Shown: positions 1 through 10,500 of the stretch, one piece after another
Layout: every line of letters begins with the position of its first letter
Numbering within the stretch: position 1 is the stretch's first letter
NCBI RefSeq assembly: GCF_050624435.1
Contig: NC_134538.1
Coordinates: forward strand, 111,984,437 to 112,048,436
Direction of reading: 5' to 3'
Source: Tenrec ecaudatus
Taxonomy: Eukaryota > Chordata > Mammalia > Afrosoricida > Tenrecidae
DNA: 64,000 bases
Made by a program: the position numbers and the translations under genes
The notes under the pieces: model-generated
What the model was told of the DNA's origin: nothing
The model's database searches: none
Seen by the model: only the letters and a program-made list of their open reading frames with translations

Positions 1-80
1 CCACCGGTTCTGAGTTAGGAAGAATAACCTTTGTCTTTGAGACCCTCTGCTCTGCAGACTGTGTGCTTTACTTCATGGTG
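1..80 (+). CDS. ELAPOR2: ELAPOR2 coding exon, partial at the window edge
   Basis: The frame starting at base 3 reads TGSELGR followed by [19 protein letters not shown], then a consensus donor (GTAAGT) at 81. ELAPOR1 has the matching segment [19 protein letters not shown] directly before its next exon. Bases 1-2 are the end of a split or earlier codon, and the acceptor lies outside the window. The exon ends in phase 0, matching the next exon at 2858. It belongs to the luminal ectodomain. Confidence 0.9.
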
Positions 81-3000
81 GTAAGTGAAGGGAGGTTTCA
101 GAAGGCAGCCTTTTAAACTTAGCGTTCGCTTTCAACTGGAATTCATTTAGCTATGGTTTCTTGGGTAAGAATTCTATTTTCTTGCCATTTTAAGGGCCTG
201 TAAAACAGAATTTTAAATGTCTCACAAAGTCACTGATAGTTGCGCATAAAATCTCGGAAGAGAGGAACTCTTGTAGGCATATCCATCCCTTAAGGGCAGA
301 ACTGAAAGAGAAAGGAGCCAAGGATACTGATTATTAAGTTGGTGGAAAGTTTCTTCAAAAACTATGCCCGCAACTGAATGGAAATCCTCTCCTAATAGCC
401 ATGCAGCAATTCAAACATGAGGAGATGAAAAGGTATGCTCATAAACGAGAGTGGAAAATGAAGCTGTACAACACTTGGAAGGAAGAAAACATTTCCTTGA
501 TTACATGAATACTTTTAGATGAAGCGCTTCACTAAATACACATCATAACTTTGATCATTGGATTTTTTTATGCAGTGTCATGCAGTATGAACTGTTAGTT
601 TGAGAAAGGTAGCAATATAAAATTTACTAAGACTTGTTGTGGGTATTAGCAGGTTGTTAGCTAAGATGTTAGCATTGGGGTGAAGTACTGACTCTCAAGC
701 ATGGTTTTTACTCCTCCTTCCCTCCCCTCAGCCACTCTGCAATCGCTCAGTCATTTAGTCAGCAGTTCCCCCGTGAGGTAGGAGTTGTGTGGAGATGGAA
801 ACACTTCTTGATGATGACTAACAGCTTGTATGAAGGTAGACTATTTTGCTCTGAGAAACAAAAACAACTGAAGTAGAAAAGATCATAAATGATCACTGCA
901 ACACATCCACCTCTTACCACAAACAACCATGAAGTGTTTAGTTCTCGCAACTCAGCCTCCTTATTTCTTTACTCTGTGAGCTCCTGTGCACACTGGAGTC
1001 ATCGCTCACAGGCCGACTCCTGCTATTCCTCAAAGGGTCACTGGGGGCGCAGTGGTTACGGGCTTGGCTGTTAACTGAGCGCTTGGTGATTGGTCTCCCA
1101 GCTGCTCTGCAGGAAAAAGACATGGCAGTCTGTCTCTACAAGGGTTACAGCCTTGGAAGCTTGGCGGGACATTCCCCTCTGTCCTGTAGGGTCACTCTGA
1201 GATGGACTTAACTGGATCGAAATGGGTATCGTGTTAGTCTGGGTAGACTAGAGGAACAAATCCATGGACACTCTCATGTCTGAGAAAGAGCAGTTGACTA
1301 ATGAGAAAACATCCCAGCTCAGTCCAGCCCATATGTCTGATACAATCTATAAAGTCCCCTTCAGAATCACAAAAGACATGCAGTGACGCTGAATGCAGGA
1401 AGATCAGTCAGTGGTGGTAGAAGCATCGCAGTGCTGACAGAGGTCTCCATGTGGCTCCACCAGTTCCCAGGGCTGCATCAGGGTAGGTCCATGTGGCTTC
1501 TTCTTAGGGATGTCTCATAGGAAGTAAACAGAGAGAGAGAGTCTCTCTTGCCTCCAAGGAGGAAATCCAGGAATTCCCATAATTCTCGGGAGAAGGCCAT
1601 GCCCACACAGACTTCATTGGCTGTGATCCAATTGACAGACTAGACTCCACCCTTTCACTCTTATCCTCTCAATCCCAAATCGACACCAGGTGACATAACT
1701 ACCACAGGCATGCTCGTTGTTTGCTCTCCAGTAGACTATTCTGAATTTTCCGGTTCATTTTTCTCATCTCCACTCTCTCATGTTGCTGTGAAAATTATCA
1801 AGCACCAGCAGTGCTATCAATACACAACCACCCCTTACCGTTACCTTCAAAACAAACAAACCAACACTATAGTAGTCGTTTGCCAAGTGTCATTCCAGGA
1901 CAAGTCAAAAAACAGAACAAACACCCCCACACTCACGATCATCGAGTCAGTAGGACAGGGTAGAACTGCCCCTGTGAGTTTCAGAGACTGTAATTCTTAC
2001 AGGAATAGAAAGCCTCGTCTTTCTCCTGGTGAGTGGCTGGTGGTTCCGAACTGCTGACCTTGCGGTTAGTCAATCAATGTGTAAGACTCTGCGACTAGGG
2101 CTTCTTTCCAGTACCAGTACCACCAGGAAAATGTTAGAAATTCAAATGTCCTGGTCTCACCCTCTTCTTACTGAAGTGGTAACTGGGAAAGGCCCCAACA
2201 GTTTGCATTGTCCCACGCCTTGAGTGCCGTTCATTTTCATGCACACTCGGTTTCCTTCCCGGCCTGTTACCAAGCCCACTGGTCCCGGAGCTTCCCTTAG
2301 GGGTAGTGGAGCTCCACATGCTTCTTTCTCTTCTCCAAGCTAAAAGGACATTTCTCAACATGCTCTTTGTCTGGGGAGCGCCCGTTATGCTACAAAGACG
2401 GCTTACATTTTACTTCTCCTTGGAGGCATTCCGCATTCTCTTATTGCTTTAAACGAAGTGTTCCTAAAACCTTTTTTAATTATGAGAATGTGTTTCTTTC
2501 TCTCTCACTTGGCCCAGATGTCCCCAAGGGGAGGGATCCGACGCTACTTACTTTGTAAGCCAGTTCAAGATATTTTAGCGCATAGCAGAATCTAAGTGTT
2601 CTTTCTTCTTCAGTGTGATTTGGCCCACGCAGAGGACTTTATTTTTGAGATCTCAAACTCAGTCCCTGCTGTGAACCCTGAGTGGCTGCGACGACTGGGC
2701 AGCTGGAAGGGACGTTGAGGAGTTCTCCAGTTACATGTTCTAAGGATGACGATTCATCGGCTCCCCAGGTTTTGATGTGTAACGAAAAAAACCTATTTGT
2801 AATATATTCATATGAATACTTAGTTTGTGCTTTGTCTACCTGTTCACTGTGCTATAGGATATTAATAGAAAAAGCACCAACGTGGTGGAGTCATGGGGCG
2901 GAACCAAAGAAAAGCAAGCCTACACTCATGTCATCTTCAAGAACGCCACCTTTACATTTACTTGGGCTTTTCAGAGAACGAATCAAGGACACGCTGTAAG

Positions 3001-6000
3001 TTGCAAGCACGTCTTTTTTTAGACACACGAGACAGATGCCCCCTGGTGGTTATGCTTAGAAAGCCACCTCTCAGGTCTACTGGAAGGAAAAGTGCTGGTG
3101 ATATATGTGAAATCTTGTTGAAAGCAAAAAATGGTCAGTTATTTTTGAGGGTGAGGATGTATAGAATGGAATAACACAGTGTGTCTTTGAATTGTTCTTA
3201 ACTCTAAAAACAGTATAGCATACAAAAATGATCGAATTTTGTAGTAATTTAACTTGATACAGTTGTAAAGCTTCCTAAGTCTTTAATAAAGCTCGCAGAA
3301 TTATTGATTTTAATTTGAGCGATGTTGCTTTTACCTGGAAGCCATTAACTGGTGTGGTTTCATTATTCCATTACTATAATGTCACCTTTTATAACTGGAA
3401 GAACTTGTTTGCAAACAGTTGGGCTAACGCACGAACTCTTGCTCTCCTTTGTTGTTCCTTCTTGAATGGAAGCCCCACCACCCCCAGTTCCCACCCCAAG
3501 CATATCTCGCTGTGGATTTTAACTGTAGTAAGTCTGCCATCTTCCTGGTACAGTTATTTTGTCAACCCCATAGAATTGGCCCCCAAGACAAGAACCAGGT
3601 AATGTGCTTGCGCAGCCACTGCCTTAACACTGGAATGACAAGCATGGACCGTTTTCTCTCCGGCTCTCACTGTGGACCCTTCTCCCAGATTTTACTTCAA
3701 TTGCTCTTTCAGAGTGTCCGGATGACCTTCATGTGGGTCAGGAACGTGCTGCAGAACCCAAATTTTTACTTTTTCTTAAAAAATATTTCTTTTATGATAA
3801 TTATTATTTTAAAATCGCTTTAATGAAGGCTCATACAACTCTTATCACAATCCATACATACATCAGTTGTGTAAAGCACATTTGTACATTCATTGCCCTC
3901 ATCATTCTCAAAACATTTTCTCTCCACTTAAGCCCCTGGAATCAGCTCCTCATTTTACCCCCTCCCTCCTTGCTCTCCCCTCCCTCCTTGCTCCCCCCTC
4001 CCTCATGAATCCTTGATCATTTATAAATTATTATTTTGTCGGCTCTCTCTCTCTCTCTCCCCCTCTCCCTCTCCCTCTCCCTCCCTCCCTCCTTTCCTTC
4101 CTTCCCCTCACCTCCACCCCTTTGAAAAAATTATTATTTTGTCATATCTTGCACTATCTGACATCTCCCTTCGCCCACTTTTCTGTTGTCCGTCCCCAAC
4201 CCACCCTCCCTCCACCTTCCTGGTATCGCCACTCTTACCACTGGTCCTGAAGGGATCATCCGCCCTGGAATCCCTGTGTTTCCAGTTCCTATCTGTACCA
4301 GTGTACATCCCCTGGTTTAGCCAGATTTGGAAGGTAGAATTGGGATCATGATACTTGGAGGGAGGGGGAGGAAGCATTCAGGAACTAGAGGAAAGTTGTA
4401 TGTTTCATCATTGCTTCACTGCACCCTAGCTGGCTCATCTCCTCCCCACAACCCTTCTGTAAGGGGATGTCCAGTTGCCTACAGATGGGCTTTGGGTACC
4501 CACTCCACACTCACCCTTATTCACAATGATTTGATGTTTTGTTGTTTGATACCCGATCCCTTCGACACCCCGTGGTCACACAGGCTGGTGTGCTTCCTCC
4601 ATGTGGGCTTTGTTGCTTCTGAGTTAGATTGCCACTTATTTACCTTCAAGTCCTTAAGACCCCAGATGCTGTATCTTTTGATAGCTGGCACCATCAGCTT
4701 TCTTCACCACATTTGCTTATGCACCCACTTTGTCTTCAGCAATCATGTGAGGAAGGTGAGCATCACAGATTGCCAGGTTATTAGAACAAAGTGTTCTTAT
4801 ATTGAGGAAGGATTTGAGTACAGGCCCAATGTTTGTCTGCTACCTTAATACTTACCATATAAATATGTGTACATAGATCTATATTCCTGTCATTACATTT
4901 ACATATATACATGCCTATATTTACACCTCTATAAATACCTTTTGCCTCTTAGTTCTTTTTTTTGACAAGTCAAAGTCATTTTTATTAAGTAGAGGGGAAA
5001 AAAGCCTCATAATACAAAGTTAGATACCATCTCACAAAAACCCTCGTCGTCTGTGTGGGGAGGACTGTGGCCAGTACCAGGGCCAGGGGAGTGCCGGCTG
5101 CCACCTGGAGCTACCTTGCAGCTGTCGCATCCAGGATCCATCTGGCCTGTCCCAGGAGGTGAGGGCACGGCAGTCCCCGCAGAACTACTTTACAGATAAA
5201 TGCTACCTGATGCTCAGGGGTCCCTTGCACCACTTATTGGAAAAGATCTGTGTGGAGAGGAGGGCAGAGGGCCCTGTAAGCAGCAGTGTGTGGCTAATAG
5301 AATGTCCCCATTGATGGCATGGTGGTAGCTGGGGAAACATCTGCCTAGGCATTGTAGGAAGAGGATGACACGTTGCCACCATGGCCTGTCCAATTCGTGT
5401 GGATGAATTGTCCTGATTTGGCTAAGAGTTCATAGGTATGAGCCCCAAAGTAATCCCACTGAGCCTGGATGAGGTTGGCGGGCAGCATCTCGGGTGGGTA
5501 GCCTTCATAGAAGGAGAGCGCAGTGGTGAAGCAGGCATGAGGATGCCAGTCTGGACCCCTGTGCTGACTGCCCGCCACCAGGAGTCCTGGCAGTTTTCGA
5601 CAGCTGACTTGAAGAAGTCATCCAACAGGAAATTCTGAAGGTCTGGGTTTTGGGTGAAAGCATCCTTTATCTTCCCCAGGAAGACACTGCTGATGATGCA
5701 GCCCCCTCCCACCAACCCATCAGGGCACTGCCACCATAGTTGAGGGTCCAGCAAATTCAGTGTCTGCCTGCCGGAGCAGCATGAAGCCTTGAGCATAGAG
5801 ATGACCTTGGACGCATAGAGGGCCTTCCAAATGTCCTCCAAGAATGCCTTCTTGTCTCCGCCAAACTGGACCTGGGGGGTCTGTTTAGCTTTTTGCTAGC
5901 CTGTATCCTCTCATCCTTCAGCAATGATAAGCACCGAGCAAAGACAGCTTCTCTGATGAGGGTGACAGGCACCCCGTACTCCAGGGCTGAGATGGCCGTC

Positions 6001-7416
6001 CACTTCCCGTTGCCCTTCTGCCTGCGCTGTGCCATGGGCATCTTGGAACGTGAGGCTGTTGGCCGTGATGTCAATCAGGAAGGAGTCTGGCTCCGTCTTA
6101 TTCCATTCCTCACATGCCTTTGTCCTCTCATCCTGCTCCATGCCGAGAAGGTCTTTCACCGCCTCGCAGATGAGCTGCATGTCACCGTACTCAATGCCAC
6201 TGTGCACCATCTTCACAAGTGGCCTGCTACCTCCTCTCCCACTCAGTCACAGTGGATTGTTGGTGCCCATGTTCATGGCAGTGCCTTGGAAGATTGTCAT
6301 GATGTGCGCTCAGGCTTGTTTCCTCCTGGCATGAGCGACTGGCCGTACAGGGTCCCGTCTTCACCACCACTCACTCCACTCCCCACAAACAAGATCCCCT
6401 TGGCCTTGAGATCCCGACATCGTCTGTGGTATCCCTGTACGCAGAATTTCCCCATGGACGATGATGTCACCAGCACCCAACAAGGGCACCAGTTTTTCAA
6501 TGAAATCGTCAATGGCTTGACCAGCTTCAGCAGCAGTACCATCTGCCGAGGCGTCTTCAGCTTGGAGACCATTTCCTTCAAGGAGAGAGTACCAACCACT
6601 TTGGTGCCCTTTGCCTCGTTGGCCAAGAACTCCTCAACTTTGGAGACCATCCTGTTCAAAGCACAGACCACAGAGCTGTGGTTGTTCATGCTCAGAGGGA
6701 GGCTCTAGTACGGCCAGTCCAGTCGGTACAAAGTCAGCTCTGCATTTAGGTGTTATTCAAGGCGTGTATCTCTCCTCGGATCCTACTCTATCTGATCATT
6801 GTATTTTATGACACAGGTCCATCTCCTTGAGCCCTGGGGAAAGGAGCCTCGTTGTCTGGGCTCCAAGCATGCCTCCTGGGGTGGGAGGGTCGGGGCCGGC
6901 TCCCTCCTGTTCCCCTCCGCCCTCCATGGGCTGGGGACCCGATCCGGCGCTGTGGGGTCTTTCCCAATTCTTTCCTCTATTTCCTTTTACTTTCCTCTTG
7001 TCCAACTATTATGTTCGACCTTCATTCGGGTCTCAGTAATTTCCGCTACATTGCAGTTGGTCAACCCCCACCAGGCATCCGATGCCCTCCTTGCCATTGA
7101 TTTTAGATTTGCTGGTCCTATGTCCCTGGGTTGGTAGGCTCCACCCCTCTCCCCATCTCCTCCTCTCCCATATAACCCCAGAGCCATCAGTCTGTTGTAA
7201 ACAGTCCTGCTTATCTTATATAGATAGGCATGGGGAGGGAGGGGCCTGTAAATAGTTCCAGGTCTGTCTGCTGACTCTTATGAATGTTTTGTGATTGAGT
7301 CTGATGAGGTGCCAAGCCCTGCCTGCAAATCCAAAGTCTCCTTTTGGGATTCTTTGGGGACTTCATTGCTTTGCCCCGCTTATTGCTCTGTTGTGCTCCC
7401 TTCATGTTTGGTCCCG

Positions 7417-7448
<32 letters not shown>

Positions 7449-7449
7449 G

Positions 7450-7525
<76 letters not shown>

Positions 7526-10500
7526 GCCGGGCACAATTCTGGCACTGTGTTTCCAGTACTGTGGGTCAGTGAGGGGATGTCATGACCCGTGGTGGGGCTG
7601 GCCCTATGGTCCTCTCTGTGCATTGGCTGCTTCAAGCAGGAGTGTCATCCTTGGGGCTTGGTGGCCAGGATGTTACGCCACTCTCTTTTCCTCTTAGTTT
7701 GCTGCTGTGTGGTCTGGGCTAACCAGCCACTCTCCCCAGACTGTATCTTCAGTGCTGTCCTCTGTATTGCCTTCTTCTGGGGAGGGGGGGTCATTCTAGC
7801 TGGGATGGGGGTCACCCCACAGTCCTCTGTTAGTTCACTGGTCCAAGCTGGTATGTTGCTCTGAAGGCTTGGCGCACTGGCATGAGGTCTGGTCCCTCTC
7901 TCGCTTTCCTGTGGAGACTTTAACAATATCATCCCCATGAGTGGGTTAGTGCCCTGTTCTCCCACTAACCCCACCCACTTTTTTTCCTTGTCCCTTCATT
8001 TTTAGTTGGCTGCCATATGCATCCCTGGGTTGGGTCTGACCCCCGCCAGACTTTTCAGTCTTTCTGCAGTAGGTGACAAGGAATGCTACTAGTCCATTGT
8101 TAATTACAGACTGCACTGTTTACTAGTATGGGTGAAGGTTATATATATATCTCTTTGTGCGTGTCTCTGTCTCTATAAATTAAATGTTGTGCAACTGGAG
8201 CTCAAGACCGACGCCGTCACTTTCTGCTCCCTTTTTAGAACAGACGGTTCATCAATGACCTGGTGAAGATTTACTCCATCACAACCACTAATGCCATGGA
8301 TGGGGTGGCGTCCTCATGCCGTGCCTGTGCCCTGGGCTCTGAGCAGTCTGGCTCATCATGTGTCCCCTGCCCTCCAGGCCACTACATTGAGAAAGAAACC
8401 AACCAGTGCAAGGAGTGTCCAGCCGACACCTACCTGTCCATCCATCAGGTCTATGGCGAGGAGGCTTGTGTCCCATGTGGGCCTGGCAGTAAAAGCACCC
8501 CGGTGAGTGGGTCTGCCTTGCAGGTCTCTTAATGCGTGTGCATTTCCACAGAGGAACTCCATAATTCCTAAATATTGCTCCAGGAAATAGGAAGAGATTA
8601 TGTTGAAGAAGTCTTTTCATCCCCCCCTCTTTTTCTCTTGTCTTTTCTTACATTATTGCATATTTAGTGTGTACCAGCCAAGTGTGGGTTTTATGGGGAA
8701 AAGACAATATTAAGAAAAGTCCCTCAAGAAGACTACTTTCCAAACAAAATACTCTGATTTGGCTGAGTGAGTGAACGACCACTATAGGTAGGCTGGTGAT
8801 GGGATCGTCTGCAGAGCAGCCTGCAAACCTTGAACATGTCAGGGACAACGATGAATAGTATGCTATGAGTGAAAGAGAAATGATGGTTTCACTGCAAGTG
8901 GCCTAACAAGGAAGCCTGACCATTTTTGTATGTTGCTTTTAATCAGAAGCTGGTCTTAGAATAATAATGTAACTCCTCTGGCTTTGAAATGATTATAAGT
9001 CTTTTGACCTTTGTCTAGCAAATTCTAGTTAGAATTTAGGAATTCTCTATACTGGTGTGTTACGATGTTCCTAAAAGAGAAGCACCTGCATAGTTTTTGA
9101 AGCTGTGCTTTGAAACTCATTTGCAGTAGTTGCTAATTCTGTCGTCTTCTTTTTCATTTACATTTCCTCATCTCTGATCACAGGACCACTCAGTTTGCTA
9201 TAGTGACTGCTTTTTCTACCACGAGAAAGAAAACCAGAGTTTACATTACGACTTCAGCAACCTCAGCACTGTTGGCTCATTAATGAATGGTCCGAGCTTC
9301 ACCTCCAAGGGAACTAGATACTACCACTTTTTCAATATCAGCTTATGTGGCCAGGAGGTGAGTTCTGGTTGTCACTGTGAGATGGAGCTATTTCTCAGTC
9401 TGATTGATAGCTACCTGTCCAGATGGACCAATATAATATCTGTACTAGCGCACAATCAAATGTCACACTAAGCTTTGATTACTTAAATCCTCTATTGCCT
9501 CTTGGCATCTTTCCCCACCAAGGGCAACCCTGTATACTTCTCAATCCTTCAAAGTATCTAGTCAGTTGAACCCCAAAGCCTGTGGCTAAGCTATAACCGC
9601 ATTGAGGACCATTCTTCTTTTTCGTAAAAGCGGGTCAGATTTTTCAATCTTAAGCTAATTTGTTTAGGCTGGAGAGTACAGTTTGAGAGTTTTACTGTGG
9701 CTTATAGTGTCAATTTGGTTAATAAAGAAAAAGACTGTCAAGAAGAAAATTGCCCCCCAAAATACAAAGGAGACATGTAAGTAACATAAGCCATTTCATT
9801 AGGTAAGCCGTTGTTGAGAAGACACTGTCAATAGAGAGATTTTATTTTCCTTCAGAATTGGAACCCTAACTGATACTGGTAATGAGAAGAGCCGGAGGAC
9901 CATGCCCAGTATTTCAGTGAGCATTTGAGGGTGGTGTTGGGAAATACATACTTATCATTAGCAAGGATGAGAACAGGGGATTTCCTCCAATCTACTTTCC
10001 ATATCGACTCTACTGCTTCCACTTTTCTTTCTTGGGAAATGCCTTGTCACACTTTTTACAAAGGTAGTGCTGACAGATAAAACATTGACACAAGTTTTCA
10101 AACAAATGGATCTCTACATTTTCAGGATATGACATTTGCCATGTCCCAATATTCCATTGATCCATCACTCAGTTCAGTCAACCAATAGATATTGAAACCT
10201 TGTTATGGGTCCAATCTTCTATGAAGCAGTGGATATGATGAATCCCATTATCAACCACAATTCCAATATTCTTCTCATATTGCCAATGTCTCTTCTTCTG
10301 TCTTCTTTCCTCTCCCCTTCTGTCATCTTCTTTCTGCCCTGTTCTTCCTTTTAATTATGTATCTGCTCTTCTTTCTTAATCCTTTCTTTTCTTTCCAATC
10401 ATTCCTTTGGTCTTTGCTTCAACATTTTATATCAGCTTAGTAAAAGTATGTACTTGTTTGGAAAACCTGTTGGAGGGGGAAGAATTTTTTGGGTTATTAT

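Larger units (their letters stand above)
81..2857 (+). other. ELAPOR2 intron: SINEs and one LTR-like element
   Basis: GTAAGT donor at 81 and a CTATAG acceptor before 2858, with an in-frame stop in the acceptor. It holds AfroSINE copies at 1040-1226 (+) and 1930-2100 (-) and an LTR-like element at 1232-1706. I see no exon in the rest; the open frames there are short and have no recognisable protein. Confidence 0.7.
2996..8238 (+). other. ELAPOR2 intron with antisense L1 3' region and a nested PGD retrocopy
   Basis: Donor GTAAGT at 2996; the acceptor ends CCCTTTTTAG at 8238. From about 3810 to 8110 the intron is an antisense L1 3' region interrupted by a PGD processed pseudogene. The unique left part (2996-3800) holds a CTCF-like motif at 3037-3052 and otherwise nothing I recognise. 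Confidence 0.75.

Noticed and set aside
2540-2715. Possible exon after TTCTTCTTCAG at about 2613
   Set aside because: The open frame (CDLAHAEDF...) ends in a stop with no donor, and the exons at 1-80 and 2858-2995 already join in frame as in ELAPOR1.
4327-4848. 173-residue open frame on the + strand
   Set aside because: It lies inside the antisense L1 3' region, and the homologous segment of the second L1 copy does not keep the frame. No recognisable domain.
5893-6708. 271-residue open frame on the + strand
   Set aside because: It is the complementary strand of the PGD pseudogene, a shadow of the former coding sequence.
7211-7697. Several overlapping frames rich in VCLSL or RERE repeats
   Set aside because: They are translations of the GT/GTCT/CT microsatellite.
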